Source: an uncultured Phycisphaerales bacterium (GTDB taxonomy: Bacteria; Planctomycetota; Phycisphaerae; Sedimentisphaerales; Anaerobacaceae). From it: a stretch of DNA of 64,000 nt. The DNA lies in the NCBI GenBank assembly GCA_937927975.1, contig CALEZT010000186.1, forward strand, positions 56,421 to 120,420, read 5' to 3'. A program made the translations under genes and the position numbers. Positions within the stretch are counted from its first letter, which is position 1, and each line of letters starts with the position of its first letter. This document shows positions 46,251 through 56,013 of this stretch, in pieces. The notes beneath the pieces were generated by a model. The model was given only the letters and a program-made list of their open reading frames with translations. It made no database searches and had not been told where the DNA came from.

Positions 46251-47378
46251 ATGGGAATCTCTCGCAGACGGTTGTTGGGGGCGTCGGTGCTGACCGGGAT
46301 TGGCGGGGCGGGAGTCGTCGCGGGACAGGGAAACGCCACAGGCGTCACGCGGTTCAGCGTGAGCCGCAGGCGGCTGATGTTGACGCACACCTGGACCATC
46401 GCGCGGAATTCCAGCGACTACAAGGACAACGTGTTCGTTCGGATCGAGCGGGACGGCATCGTCGGCTGGGGCGAAGCGGCTCCGAACGTCCGCTACGGCC
46501 AGAGCGCAGAGGGAACAATCGAGATGCTGGAGAAGGCCCGCCCGTTTGTTCAAGCGGGGGACTGGCTCCAGTATGTGGATTTACGCGCGCGGTGGGAGCG
46601 AGAGCTGGCGGGGGATTCGTGCGCCCATGCGGCCCTCGACATGGCGATCCTCGACTGGGTGGGCGGCAAGCTCAGGACGCCGTTGTATCGAATGCTCGGC
46701 CTGGACCCCGCCAAGACGCCTGTCACGACGTTCTCCATCGGGATCGATACGCCGGAGGTGATTCGACAGAAGGTCGAGGAGGCCAAGGATTTTCCGGTGC
46801 TCAAGATCAAGGTGGGTCGCGACAACGACGCGGAGATCCTGGCCGCGGTGCGCGACGCGACGGACAAGCCCCTGCGGGTGGACGCCAACGAAGGCTGGAG
46901 GGACAAGCAGCAGGCCCTCGACAAGATCCAGTGGCTGGCAGCGCAGGGCGTCGAGCTGATCGAGCAGCCTTTGCCTTCGTCGATGATCGAGGAGACCGCC
47001 TGGCTGAAGGAGCGGATCGACATCCCGATCGTTGCGGACGAGGCAGTGAAGACGGTAGGCGACATTCCCCGTCTGGCGGGGGCCTACGACGGGATCAACA
47101 TCAAACTGATGAAATCCGGCGGCCTCCAGGAGGCGATCCGCATGATCCACGTGGCCCGAGCTTTCGACATGAAGATCATGCTGGGCTGCATGATCGAAAG
47201 CTCCGTGGGGATCTCAGCCGCGGCGCAGATCAGTCCCCTGGTGGATTGGGCGGACCTCGACGGCAACCTGCTGATCTCCAACGACCCGTTCTCCGGCGTC
47301 GGAGTGCGGCAGGGCAGACTGATCCTCAACGACCGGCCGGGACTGGGCGTCAGCGAGAGACCGCAGACCTCACTGTGA
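46251..47378 (+). CDS. Tat-exported dipeptide epimerase (enolase superfamily)
   Basis: The protein has 375 residues, with AAGGAT upstream. SRRRLLGASVLTGIGGAG is a Tat signal. The enolase-superfamily barrel shows KIKVG (general-base lysine), DANEGW, EQPLP, DEAV (metal ligands) and KLMKSGG with the second lysine, then GCMIESSVG, the pattern of L-Ala-D/L-Glu epimerases. Such enzymes invert the second residue of muropeptide dipeptides during peptidoglycan recycling. The usual enzyme is cytosolic, so export is notable. It overlaps the convergent LOG gene by nine bases. The exact dipeptide specificity is unproven. Confidence 0.85.
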   Translation: MGISRRRLLGASVLTGIGGAGVVAGQGNATGVTRFSVSRRRLMLTHTWTIARNSSDYKDNVFVRIERDGIVGWGEAAPNVRYGQSAEGTIEMLEKARPFVQAGDWLQYVDLRARWERELAGDSCAHAALDMAILDWVGGKLRTPLYRMLGLDPAKTPVTTFSIGIDTPEVIRQKVEEAKDFPVLKIKVGRDNDAEILAAVRDATDKPLRVDANEGWRDKQQALDKIQWLAAQGVELIEQPLPSSMIEETAWLKERIDIPIVADEAVKTVGDIPRLAGAYDGINIKLMKSGGLQEAIRMIHVARAFDMKIMLGCMIESSVGISAAAQISPLVDWADLDGNLLISNDPFSGVGVRQGRLILNDRPGLGVSERPQTSL

Positions 47379-48128
47379 CGGCGGCTTTGTCGGGTCGGGC
47401 TTGTCGTAGCCCTGTTCCATCTTCATGCCGGGAGGCATGGACAGGCCGCCGCGGCCCTGTCGCTCCTTGAAGTCCACGATGATCCGTACCGCGGCGTCGG
47501 GATCGTCCAGGACCGCGAAGGCGTGGATATCCTCGGGCGAGATGTACCCATTCTCCTTGAGCATCGTCTCTTCGATCCAGCGAAGAAGACCTTGCCAGTA
47601 GTCCTTCACCATCAGGATGACCGGGAAGTGGGCCTGACGCAGGGTCTGGATCAGCACGAGGGCCTCGAAGAACTCGTCGAGCGTCCCATAACCGCCTGGG
47701 AAGACGATGAACCCGTGGGCGTATTTGAGGAACATCACCTTGCGGATGAAGAAGTAGCGAAAGTGCAACGGCAGGTTCTGGAAGGAGTTGGGAATCTGCT
47801 CCTGGGGCAACTCGATGTTCAGACCGATGCTGCACCCGCCGGCGTCGGCGGCCCCCTTGTTGGCGGCTTCCATGATGCCGGGTCCGCCGCCGGTGATGAT
47901 GGTCAGGCCGGCGTGGGCCAGTTTGCGAGCGGTCTCTTCCGCCATCAGGTAGTGCGGATGGGTTCGCGGCGTTCGGGCCGACCCGAAGATCGACACCGCC
48001 GGGCCGACCGAGGCGAGCTCCTCATACCCTTCTGTGAATTCCGCCATGATCCGGAAGATCCGCCAGAGGTCCTCCACCGGTTTCTCGATCATTTGCCCTA
48101 TGCCGACATGATTCGTTTTCCATCGCAT
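47370..48128 (-). CDS. LOG-family nucleotide 5'-monophosphate phosphoribohydrolase
   Basis: The protein has 252 residues from the ATG at 48128, five bases after the nth stop; a TTG at 48143 would overlap nth. GGGPGIMEAAN and PGGYGTLDEFFEAL are the two LOG (lonely guy) motifs that bind the nucleotide phosphate and carry the catalytic Arg/Glu. Bacterial LOG proteins release free bases from nucleotide monophosphates and can be involved in cytokinin-like or purine salvage chemistry. It is the last gene of the minus-strand operon that starts at bamD. Confidence 0.88.
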   Translation of the reverse strand: MRWKTNHVGIGQMIEKPVEDLWRIFRIMAEFTEGYEELASVGPAVSIFGSARTPRTHPHYLMAEETARKLAHAGLTIITGGGPGIMEAANKGAADAGGCSIGLNIELPQEQIPNSFQNLPLHFRYFFIRKVMFLKYAHGFIVFPGGYGTLDEFFEALVLIQTLRQAHFPVILMVKDYWQGLLRWIEETMLKENGYISPEDIHAFAVLDDPDAAVRIIVDFKERQGRGGLSMPPGMKMEQGYDKPDPTKPPSQ

Positions 48129-48133
48129 GCAAT

Positions 48134-48853
48134 TCACCAGCAATTCGGGTTATTCGCCGCCGGACAGTGTTTCGCGAGCGGGCACGCGGGGCATTCCGGC
48201 TTTCTTGCCTTACAGATCGTCCGTCCGTGCGTGATCAACAGATGGCAGAACAAAGTCCACACGTCTTTTGGGACGATATCGGCCAGATCGAACTCCAGCT
48301 TTACCGGATCGGAGTTGGGCGAAAGCCCGAGCCTGCGAGACAGGCGGATGACGTGCGTGTCGCACATGATCGCGGGTTGGCCGTAGGCGTTGCCCAAAAC
48401 GCAGTTGGCGGTCTTGCGTCCGACGCCGGGCAGGGTGACGAGCTCGTCCATGGTCTGCGGGACCTTGCCGCCGAAGTCGTCGAGGAGCTTCCTGCAGGCC
48501 CCCTGGATGTTGACGGCCTTGTTGTGATAGAAGCCGCAACTCTTGATGTCCTGTTCGATCTCCGAGAGGTCCGCATCCGCCCAATCGGCGGCGGACCTGT
48601 ATTTCTTGAACAGGCCGGGCGTCACCATATTGACCCGTGCGTCCGTGCACTGCGCCGAGAGGATCGTCGCGACCAGCAACTCCAGCGGATTTCCGAAGTT
48701 CAGGACCATGGCTGCATGGGGATAGGCCTGTCTGAGGATCGGGTAGATCGTCTCCACCCGCCTGGCGGCGGCTCCTTTGTCGAACTTGAAGGCCTTCTTG
48801 CGACCCTTTAAGGCAGCGCCGACCTTCGTCGCGGACTTCTTCTTCTGAGTCAT
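48134..48853 (-). CDS. nth: Endonuclease III
   Basis: The protein has 239 residues. It is a DNA glycosylase/AP lyase removing oxidised pyrimidines. LSAQCTDARVN, the helix-hairpin-helix LPGVGRKTANCVL with its catalytic lysine, and DTHVIRLSRRLG with the catalytic aspartate are present. The C-terminal 4Fe-4S site is complete as C-x6-C-x2-C-x5-C in ICKARKPECPACPLAKHC. The N-terminal 25 residues are Lys-rich and extra compared with E. coli Nth. The start abuts the dsbD stop, indicating co-transcription. Confidence 0.93.
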   Translation of the reverse strand: MTQKKKSATKVGAALKGRKKAFKFDKGAAARRVETIYPILRQAYPHAAMVLNFGNPLELLVATILSAQCTDARVNMVTPGLFKKYRSAADWADADLSEIEQDIKSCGFYHNKAVNIQGACRKLLDDFGGKVPQTMDELVTLPGVGRKTANCVLGNAYGQPAIMCDTHVIRLSRRLGLSPNSDPVKLEFDLADIVPKDVWTLFCHLLITHGRTICKARKPECPACPLAKHCPAANNPNCW

Positions 48854-50695
48854 CTATTTCCCGACCTCCGGCAGATTCGCAAGGATGGGGATCAACTCGC
48901 TCTTGTCGAAAATCCCTCGCAGTTTCTCACGAGTCCCGTCCGGCAGCACGACGATCGTGACAGGCACGTTGCCCGCTTCGCCGTAGAGAGCCTTGAGGTC
49001 CCGTGTGGCGGGGTAGTCGATCACCGTCGTATCGGCCTTGATCGGCAGCACGTTCCTGGCCTGGAGAAGGCCGACGATCTCGGGGTCTTCATAGACCCTC
49101 CGCTCGACGACTTTGCAGTTCGTGCACCAGTCGGCGGTGAACTTCAGGAGCACAGGCTGCTTCCTTGCGACGGCCTGCTGCACGACGTCGGCGTCGTACG
49201 GCTTCCAGTCCAGACGCGACGAAGCAGCCAACTCCGTGGCGGGCAGCAGCCACGCTGCGCTTCCGACCGCCAGGGCCAGCGCGACCCCTCGAATGATCCG
49301 TCGTCTCAGCGCCGGCGTCGTGAAGTCCACCCATTTGCCCCACATCCAGACGCAGAAGCTGAAGACCACGCCGTACATGAGCACGTTCACCAGCCTGTCT
49401 TTGGGCAGGGCCGCAAGCGTCAGTTTGACCGCGATCAAGAACAGCAGAAAGCCCGTCGATTTCTTGAAGATCTCCATCCAGTATCCCGGCTTGGGGATGC
49501 GCTCCAGGAGGGAGGGGATCAGGACGATGATCGCATAGGGCAGGGCCATGCCTGCTCCCATCAGAACGATGGCAGCGCTGCTGACCGCCAGCGGTTGGGT
49601 CTGGGCCCAGACCAGGACGAAGCCCAGCAGGGCCCCGCTGCAAGGCGTGCTCAGCACGCCGGCGAAGAAGCCCATGCCCAGGGACCCCGCCAGCGTCGAT
49701 GCGCTGCTTGGTCGTCCCGCAACCGAAGAGGGCAGCGACAGGGTGACGATGTCCAGCATGGCCAGTCCGAAGAAGACGATCGCCAGGAACAGGACGATGA
49801 CCGCGGCAGGATAGCGAAACAGACTGTTGAGATCGAGCACCGCACCGGTGGTGAGGTTGACGATGGCCGAGATCAGGGCGAAGGCCGCGAAGAAGAGAAC
49901 GACTCCGGCGCAGAACGCCAGGCCGGAGGCAATGCGTTTCCCGCCGGGAGCCCGCGACTGATCGACCAGCCGAAGCAGAATCAGAGGCAGGACCGGCAGC
50001 ACGCAAGGCATGAGATTGATCGAGAGGCCCGCCGCGACGGCCAGCAGGTAGTAAGGTACGGCCGAGGATGGGCTCGACGCTTTCGGCCCTGGAGAACCGG
50101 CCTGCTCAGCGGGCGGTTGCGCGAGGACCTCGGAAGGGGCCTCGGCCCGAGACGTGGCGATGGAGACCGAGGGCCACGTGGCAATCCCAGCCAGGTCGAG
50201 GGTCGTGTGCAAGGTCTTCTCGAAAGGCGGCAGACACAGCGAACTCGTGCAGGCGATGCCTGTGATCTCCACCGTGACCGCAATCTCTTTCTTATCCGCG
50301 GGCAGGGACTCCTCGCGGAGCGGGATGAATGCGGTGAAGTCGCCTACGTAGACTTCGATCTGTTGACCCAAGGGATCGTCGAAGAGGGTCCAGTCCGGCA
50401 GCACGGCGCCGCCGAACTCCATGTCACGGGACGTGGCGGCGATCTTCAACTGCATCCCAGGGGCGGGAGCGGTCTCCGACTTCGCGTAGTAGTGGAGGTC
50501 GTCGGTGCCTCGGAAGACCACTGCGATGCCAGGACGCCCCTCCCATCGCGCGGGCGTCAGGTACGCGCTCGATTCCTCCAACTCAAATCGGACGATTTCG
50601 GTCGCCTCAGGGACGCTTGCGCCCCGGCCTGGAGACAACGAAGCCCCCATCAAGGCGCAGACCCCAAAAAACAGGACGCGTTTCATTCCTTTCAT
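48854..50695 (-). CDS. dsbD: Thiol:disulfide interchange protein DsbD
   Basis: The protein has 613 residues. It carries electrons from cytosolic thioredoxin to periplasmic proteins. After a signal peptide, the alpha domain holds a cysteine pair (C149 and C154 in CTSSLC, one residue closer than in E. coli). The membrane beta domain has eight helices with NLMPCVLPVLPL and STPCSGALLG cysteines. The C-terminal gamma thioredoxin domain has DWCTNCKVVE. All six redox cysteines are present. It follows ftsH after 39 bases. Confidence 0.92.
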   Translation of the reverse strand: MKGMKRVLFFGVCALMGASLSPGRGASVPEATEIVRFELEESSAYLTPARWEGRPGIAVVFRGTDDLHYYAKSETAPAPGMQLKIAATSRDMEFGGAVLPDWTLFDDPLGQQIEVYVGDFTAFIPLREESLPADKKEIAVTVEITGIACTSSLCLPPFEKTLHTTLDLAGIATWPSVSIATSRAEAPSEVLAQPPAEQAGSPGPKASSPSSAVPYYLLAVAAGLSINLMPCVLPVLPLILLRLVDQSRAPGGKRIASGLAFCAGVVLFFAAFALISAIVNLTTGAVLDLNSLFRYPAAVIVLFLAIVFFGLAMLDIVTLSLPSSVAGRPSSASTLAGSLGMGFFAGVLSTPCSGALLGFVLVWAQTQPLAVSSAAIVLMGAGMALPYAIIVLIPSLLERIPKPGYWMEIFKKSTGFLLFLIAVKLTLAALPKDRLVNVLMYGVVFSFCVWMWGKWVDFTTPALRRRIIRGVALALAVGSAAWLLPATELAASSRLDWKPYDADVVQQAVARKQPVLLKFTADWCTNCKVVERRVYEDPEIVGLLQARNVLPIKADTTVIDYPATRDLKALYGEAGNVPVTIVVLPDGTREKLRGIFDKSELIPILANLPEVGK

Positions 50696-50734
50696 GTCGA
50701 TCTCTCAGTTGCACCCCAATCCCAAACGGGAGGG

Positions 50735-52765
50735 TCAGTTGATGGACTGTTCCTGCTTTTGTTTGTCTCCGTCGCCGGCATGCCTGGCCTGCTCGGCCGC
50801 GAGCAGATCGCCAACGGTGGGACGATCGAGCTGGCCGCCGTTGAGGATCAGCTTGACGTCGTCGGCATCCAAGGTCTCGTATTTGAGCAAAGCCTGGGCG
50901 ATCCGTTCCAGCTTGTCCCGGTTGGTCTCAAGCACGGTCTTGGCCATCCGGTAGGCCTGGTCCACCAGCGTCTTGATTTCCTGGTCGATTTCCTGGGCGG
51001 TCTTCTCGGAGTACTCGCGCTCCGTCGGCAACGCATAGTATTCCGTGCCGCCAGAGTCTTCCCCATAACTGATCGGGCCGAGCAGTTCGCTCATGCCCCA
51101 CGTCTTGATCATCTCCTTGGCCAGCCGGGTGGCCTGACGGATGTCGGACTGGGCGCCGCTGGACAGATCGCTGAAGGTGATCTCTTCCGCAATCCGGCCG
51201 GCGAAGCAGATCTGGAGCTCTGCCATACAGTACTTCTTCGTAAACAGGGTGCGGTCCTTTTCGGGCAGTGCGAAGGTCGCGCCGCCCATCGGGCCGCGAG
51301 GAATGATGCTGACCTTGTGCAGAGGATCGGCGTCCGGGATCAGCGACTGCACGAGCGTGTGGCCCGCTTCGTGATACGCGGTGATCTCTCGCTCCTTCTG
51401 GTCCACGACGCGGCTCTTCTTGGCGCGTCCCCAGCGGACCTTGTCGCGGGCCTCTTCGAGGTCCGCGATTTCGATGTAATCCTTGTTGGCCATCGTCGCG
51501 GCCAGAGCGGCCTCGTTGATGATCGCCGCCAGGTCCGCGCCGCTGAACATCGGGGTGCCGCGGGCGAGCCGGTCGAGCGTGGCGCTGGGGCTGAGCTTGA
51601 CCTTGCGGGCGTGGACGCGGAGGATTTCGAGCCGGCCCTTGAGGTCCGGCAGCGGCACCACCACCTGGCGGTCGAACCGGCCCGGTCGCGTCAACGCGTG
51701 GTCCAGGATGTCCGCGCGGTTGGTCGCGGCGATGACGATCACCTGGTCGTTCGTGTCGAATCCGTCCATCTCGACGAGGATCGCGTTGAGGGTCTGTTCG
51801 CGTTCATCGTGGCCGCCTCCGACGAACGACGCGCCTCGCTTTCGTCCGATGGCGTCGATCTCGTCGAGGAAGATGATGCAGGGGGAGTTGTCCTTGGCCT
51901 GCTTGAACAGGTCGCGGACTCGCGACGCGCCGACGCCCACGAACATCTCGACGAAGTCGCTGCCGGAGATGCTGAAGAAGGGCACGTCCGCTTCGCCTGC
52001 GATGGCCTTGGCCAGGAGGGTCTTGCCGCAGCCGGGAGGGCCGATCAGCAGGACGCCGCGAGGGATGCGCCCGCCCAGACGCTGGAACTTCCGCGGGTTC
52101 TTGAGGAACTCGATGATCTCGCCCACTTCGTCCTTGGCTTCCTCGATTCCCGCGACGTCCTTGAACGTGACCTTGACGCGGTCCTTGCCGTGGACTTTGT
52201 GCTTGCTGCGTCCGAAGGACATGAGCATGCCGCCGGCGCCGCCGCGCATGTTGCGGAAGACGAACAGATAGAAGAAGCCCACGAGCAGCAGGATCGGCAG
52301 CAGCCAGTTGAGCAGCATGAACATCCAGACTTGCGTCTTGGTGTATTCATTGGCGACCACGTGATACTTCGGGTCCTCGGCCGCACGCTGTTCGAGCGCG
52401 TCGAGGATTCCGTTGAGCCGTTCCTTGGCGCCGGCTTCCGGCCGATAGTTCACCTTGAAGGCCACTCCGCCGTGGTCTTTGGCCGCCTGGGAATCCTGAT
52501 GGAATTTGCCGGTGATCTCGGCGTCTCCGATCTGAATCTGCTCGACGTGACCGCCTTCCTGGAGGTATTGGGTGAATTCGTCCCATCGCAGCGTCTTGGT
52601 CACGAGCCCCTGTTGCAGCATCATCATGGCCCCGAAGACGACAATCGCCATGATCAGCCAACTGAAGGGACTTCGCCGGTAATTCTGCACTTGCGGCTTT
52701 CGGTTCGGGCGCCCCCCGTTTTCTCGGGGCGGGTCATTCTGCGTGTTGTTCGAGTCGTTTTTCAT
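50735..52765 (-). CDS. ftsH: ATP-dependent zinc metalloprotease FtsH
   Basis: The protein has 676 residues. It degrades membrane and short-lived cytosolic proteins. Two membrane helices (34-51 and 146-170) flank a periplasmic domain. The AAA module has Walker A GPPGCGKT (242-249), Walker [12 protein letters not shown] (297-307) and second region of homology [20 protein letters not shown] (in parts). The zinc site is HEAGH (465-469). The C-terminal part ends in a Gln/Lys-rich tail. It lies between lptE and dsbD on the same strand. Confidence 0.95.
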   Translation of the reverse strand: MKNDSNNTQNDPPRENGGRPNRKPQVQNYRRSPFSWLIMAIVVFGAMMMLQQGLVTKTLRWDEFTQYLQEGGHVEQIQIGDAEITGKFHQDSQAAKDHGGVAFKVNYRPEAGAKERLNGILDALEQRAAEDPKYHVVANEYTKTQVWMFMLLNWLLPILLLVGFFYLFVFRNMRGGAGGMLMSFGRSKHKVHGKDRVKVTFKDVAGIEEAKDEVGEIIEFLKNPRKFQRLGGRIPRGVLLIGPPGCGKTLLAKAIAGEADVPFFSISGSDFVEMFVGVGASRVRDLFKQAKDNSPCIIFLDEIDAIGRKRGASFVGGGHDEREQTLNAILVEMDGFDTNDQVIVIAATNRADILDHALTRPGRFDRQVVVPLPDLKGRLEILRVHARKVKLSPSATLDRLARGTPMFSGADLAAIINEAALAATMANKDYIEIADLEEARDKVRWGRAKKSRVVDQKEREITAYHEAGHTLVQSLIPDADPLHKVSIIPRGPMGGATFALPEKDRTLFTKKYCMAELQICFAGRIAEEITFSDLSSGAQSDIRQATRLAKEMIKTWGMSELLGPISYGEDSGGTEYYALPTEREYSEKTAQEIDQEIKTLVDQAYRMAKTVLETNRDKLERIAQALLKYETLDADDVKLILNGGQLDRPTVGDLLAAEQARHAGDGDKQKQEQSIN

Positions 52766-52838
52766 AAGCTATGATCATCCCGGTCCACTGTTGCGGCATG
52801 CACGCTCTTGCGACCGAGGCGCACACTCTCATCCCGGC

Positions 52839-53441
52839 TCACCACGGGTTTTCCATCAGTTGTACGACGTTTTGGGCCAGCTTGTTTGCCGCGACGGACG
52901 AACCATAGGTGAAGTCCTGGCCCTGGAACTCCGAGTAGCTGGCGACCGCGGTCACCGTCTGATTGTTGATCATGAGCCGTCCGGTCTTGAGGCTCTTCCA
53001 GTTCACCACCGCGGTCAGAATCACTTCTTTCTCCATCGCCCGGCCCAGTTCCCGCTCCAGCGTCAGGATCGATTCCCCGACCGAGACGAGTTGGCCGCTG
53101 AGGACGCTGTCGGCGCGATCTCGATCCGACACGATCTTGTAGGGCGTCTCCACCTCGATCCGTCTGGCCAGGGCGTTCGAAAACGTGAACTCGGTCCCCC
53201 GACGGAAGCTGCGGTTGTCGAACATCTCGACGTAAACGCTTTGCACGTCGTCGGGAAACAGCGACGCGTTCGAATAGCCGGTCGAGCGGCCGCAGCCGCC
53301 GGCAGCGAGAGCCGCCAGGCTGGCGGAAATCCAAAATCCGAAGCATGAAGTCCGAAACAGACCCAAAGCACGAAACTCAAATGACCGAAACGCCGTCGCA
53401 TGCCCGTTATTCAGCCGTTTTGGATTTCGTACGTTGGTCAT
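52839..53441 (-). CDS. lptE: LptE-like lipopolysaccharide-assembly lipoprotein, leader formed from a repeat
   Basis: About 200 residues from the ATG at 53441. Starts at 53501 (overlapping the bamD stop) or a TTG nearer the signal core are possible. The lipobox region reads LAALAAGGC, and the body (VYVEMFDNRSFRRGTEFTFS, ALARRIEVETPYKIVSDRDR, then VVNWKSLKTGRLM) matches the LptE family, which plugs the LptD outer-membrane channel for lipopolysaccharide. The stretch before the hydrophobic core lies inside a 160-base inverted dispersed repeat (53326-53486), so the natural start has been blurred. It follows bamD and precedes ftsH (73 bases). Confidence 0.75.
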   Translation of the reverse strand: MTNVRNPKRLNNGHATAFRSFEFRALGLFRTSCFGFWISASLAALAAGGCGRSTGYSNASLFPDDVQSVYVEMFDNRSFRRGTEFTFSNALARRIEVETPYKIVSDRDRADSVLSGQLVSVGESILTLERELGRAMEKEVILTAVVNWKSLKTGRLMINNQTVTAVASYSEFQGQDFTYGSSVAANKLAQNVVQLMENPW

Positions 53442-53486
53442 TTGTGCTTGTTTCGAGTTTCGGATTTCGAATTTCGAGCTTCTTTC
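53326..53486. repeat. Large imperfect inverted repeat, AT-rich dispersed type
   Basis: The left part (GAAATCCAAAATCCGAAGCA, further on CACGAAACTCAAATGACC) and the right part (GGTCATTTGTGCTTGTTTCG, AGTTTCGGATTTCGAATTTCG) are imperfect reverse complements around a central 55 bases, so the whole can fold into a long stem-loop. Its composition (runs of TTTCG/CGAAA) differs sharply from the flanking genes. It sits between bamD and the LptE signal peptide and overlaps the latter. Confidence 0.7.
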
Positions 53487-53490
53487 TTGT

Positions 53491-54477
53491 CTACTTTCCA
53501 TCGGCCGGGCTCTCCGCAAGGGCCTCCTTGGCCTGCGCCGCCGCCTGCGTGTTGGGCCAGTTGCGGACGATCATATCGAAGTACAGACTCGCGGCCCGCG
53601 GTTCCCCGGTCCGCCGATAGTACTGAGCGGTGGTGAACTCCTTGAGGGCCATCTGCTCGTCGATCTGCTCGATCTTCTGAGGGACCTCGTTCTGCTTGGC
53701 CTCTTCGGGGTACAGCAGAAGGAACTTCTGGTAATAGGTCTTGGCGGTGACTAGCTTGGAGGCGTCGAAGTTCGGCCGTTTCTGCGGCGGGTGCCGGTTG
53801 TAGGCCAGAAGGTTGTTCTCCGCCATGCGGTAGAGGGCCCGTTTGCCGATGGGACCGGCCTCCCAGTACGAGGCGATCTCGGACCACTTGAGATACGCTT
53901 CGAGGTACTTCTCCCTCGCCTCGTACTGCTCAGCCACCGCGATCGCGGCCTTGAGCCCGACGCCGTTCGGGTCGTCGAGGCCCGCGCGGTCGCTGACCTT
54001 CTCCATGATCTCGACGCCTTCCGAGAAGCCGGAGAGCCTGAGGAATCCCAGGACGACCTTTTTGCGGCCCTCCAGGTATTCCTGGGCCATGTCGAATTCC
54101 CGTTGGAGAGCCAGGCCCGCGTACTCGCTGCCCGGGTAGTCCTTGAGCAGCTTCTCATACTTGACCAGGGCTTTGCTGTACCGCTCCTGCCAGTATCGGG
54201 TCTCGCCCAGGGCAAACAACTCCAGGTCCGGACCCACGCGATCGGGGAACTCTGCCTTGATTTCCTTGAGCGCGTCCTTGACCTCGCGAACATCCCCCTC
54301 GCGGACGAGCTTCTTGAGCTCGTCGATCGTCTGGCGATACTGCGACTGCGGATCGTCGCCAATCGTTTCGAGCTTCTCGCCGCCCGCGAGCCTCCATGTC
54401 TTGCCCACGGCGCTGGAACCACACGAAACCAAAGCGACCAGCGCCAAACCAAGGAACCACATCCGGTGTTTCCGCAT
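53491..54477 (-). CDS. bamD: BamD-like outer-membrane assembly TPR lipoprotein
   Basis: The protein has 328 residues from the ATG at 54477, chosen because it opens a lipoprotein signal (lipobox ALVSC, Cys 19). The longer upstream frame is not protein-like. TPR helices cover residues about 90-310 (ALVKYEKLLKDYPGSEYAGLA, AKTYYQKFLLLYPEEAKQNEV, YRRTGEPRAASLYFDMI in series). BamD supports BamA in folding outer-membrane barrels. It is longer than E. coli BamD (245). It is the first gene of the operon with lptE, ftsH, dsbD, nth and LOG. Confidence 0.75.
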   Translation of the reverse strand: MRKHRMWFLGLALVALVSCGSSAVGKTWRLAGGEKLETIGDDPQSQYRQTIDELKKLVREGDVREVKDALKEIKAEFPDRVGPDLELFALGETRYWQERYSKALVKYEKLLKDYPGSEYAGLALQREFDMAQEYLEGRKKVVLGFLRLSGFSEGVEIMEKVSDRAGLDDPNGVGLKAAIAVAEQYEAREKYLEAYLKWSEIASYWEAGPIGKRALYRMAENNLLAYNRHPPQKRPNFDASKLVTAKTYYQKFLLLYPEEAKQNEVPQKIEQIDEQMALKEFTTAQYYRRTGEPRAASLYFDMIVRNWPNTQAAAQAKEALAESPADGK

Positions 54478-54599
54478 CTTCTCTGCCCGCCAAAAATCGA
54501 TACCTGCCGGCCGCAAGCCCGTTCGGGCTCCCCCGACGCCAACCGTGGCGCTCGGAATTCCCGTCCGACACGCCGCCATTATACCCACCCCCCGCCGAA

Positions 54600-55754
54600 T
54601 TACAACGCCGTGTACAAAGTCCGCACCTCTCGGAGGCTGATTGCCTCGGCCCACTCATTCAACGAATAGGACTTCCGACCCGGATGGACAATGAACACAC
54701 GGTCCAGCCGCAGATCCGCTCGCGCCACGTGAATCGATCTCGTCACAGCCGGCGCATCGGCGTACTTGAACTCAAATCCGATCCGCCGACCGTTGATGAA
54801 CACCAGCAGGTCCAGTTCGGCTCCGCCTTGAGTATTCCAGAAATAGGCATCACGATCGCCCGTCACACGGAGGACCTCCTCCATGGCGAATCCTTCCCAA
54901 GACGCTCCCAGTTTCGGGTGCGTCTCCAGAGCGGCGAACGACGGTATGCCCAGGAGTGCGTGCAGCAAGCCGCTGTCGCGGAGGTAGACCTTGGGCGATT
55001 TGATCTGTCGCTTGCCGATGTTCTCAAACCAAGGCGGGAGTTGCCTCATGACGAAGGCTCCGCACAGGATTTCCAGATGCCGTCTCACCGTGGTATGAGC
55101 TTCCCCCAAGGATCTTCCGATTTCCGAGGCGTTCCAGATCTGGCCGTGGTAGTGCGAGACCATCGTCCAGAAACGACGAAGGGCAGTCGGCGCCACCTGG
55201 ACGCCGAACCGCCGCAGGTCTCGCTCCAGGAAGGTCTGGATGAAATCCTCTCGCCACTGGCGACTCTGTGCATCGGTTTGGGCCAGGAAGGACCGTGGAA
55301 ATCCACCGCGCCACCAGAGTGCGCGAAACGTATCCGGGCCCACCTCCGACAGGTCGAACCCTGCCATGGATATCAGAGCCACCCGCCCGGCGAGAGATTC
55401 CGACATGCCCCGGACCAAATCGGGTGATGCGCTGCCCAACATCAGGAACTTCGCAGGTAATGGACGTCGGTCTGCCAACACACGCAGGATGGGGAACAGC
55501 CCCGGCTGCAACTGGGCTTCATCAATTACGACCCAACCGGTCAGCGGCTCCAATGCCGTCATCGGTTGAGCCAATCGGGCAGCATCCGCCGGGGACTCCA
55601 GGTCGAAGTACTCCGCTTTGTGTCGCGTGGCGAACTGCCTCGCGAGCGTGGTCTTGCCGCATTGTCGCGGTCCCTGTAAGAGCACGACCGGATTGGATTC
55701 GAAGCGATTCTCAATTCGGGACAGAAGCTTCGCGCGTTCAATTGTTTCGTTCAT
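54600..55754 (-). CDS. AAA_14/DUF4143 ATPase
   Basis: The protein has 384 residues. Residues 20-150 are the ATPase with Walker A LLQGPRQCGKTTL and Walker B GWVVIDEAQLQPGL. Residues about 195-350 are a DUF4143 part (GQIWNASEIGRSLGEAHTTV winged helix, then KVYLRDSGLLHALLGI and a PD-(D/E)XK-like strand set GAELDLLVFINGRRIGFEFK). This family is widespread, with unclear function, often mobile and repeated in genomes. The restriction-like fold has lost some catalytic clarity: E and K of GFEFK are visible. It stands alone between the BamD operon and the ADP-ribosylglycohydrolase. Confidence 0.85.
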   Translation of the reverse strand: MNETIERAKLLSRIENRFESNPVVLLQGPRQCGKTTLARQFATRHKAEYFDLESPADAARLAQPMTALEPLTGWVVIDEAQLQPGLFPILRVLADRRPLPAKFLMLGSASPDLVRGMSESLAGRVALISMAGFDLSEVGPDTFRALWWRGGFPRSFLAQTDAQSRQWREDFIQTFLERDLRRFGVQVAPTALRRFWTMVSHYHGQIWNASEIGRSLGEAHTTVRRHLEILCGAFVMRQLPPWFENIGKRQIKSPKVYLRDSGLLHALLGIPSFAALETHPKLGASWEGFAMEEVLRVTGDRDAYFWNTQGGAELDLLVFINGRRIGFEFKYADAPAVTRSIHVARADLRLDRVFIVHPGRKSYSLNEWAEAISLREVRTLYTAL

Positions 55755-56013
55755 CCTTGCATTATGAGCGAGATGTGCACAATTTGCAACGATATCCTTT
55801 GTGGATGCCGAGGCCCGAGGCCACCGACGCCTGAGCTCACATTCTGAGACAGCGCTGGTGGGATCTGTCGCTCGCTGAGGATCGTTTTTGCTTTACTCCC
55901 GAGGGACCGGGCGATATAAGATGCCCACGACCGTTGTCGGCAGTGAGACCGGTTGGATGGATTCCGAGCCGCACACGCGTTCGGCGTAACGCACAGACTG
56001 AAGGAGGTTTGTC

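Noticed and set aside
46061..46399. Open frame with peptide SLVREPDPSLRC also found near 63555
   Set aside because: The shared peptide comes from a dispersed non-coding repeat present at both places, not from homologous proteins.
49595..52774. Plus-strand open frame of 1059 codons over dsbD and ftsH
   Set aside because: Antisense to two certain genes, with low-complexity composition.
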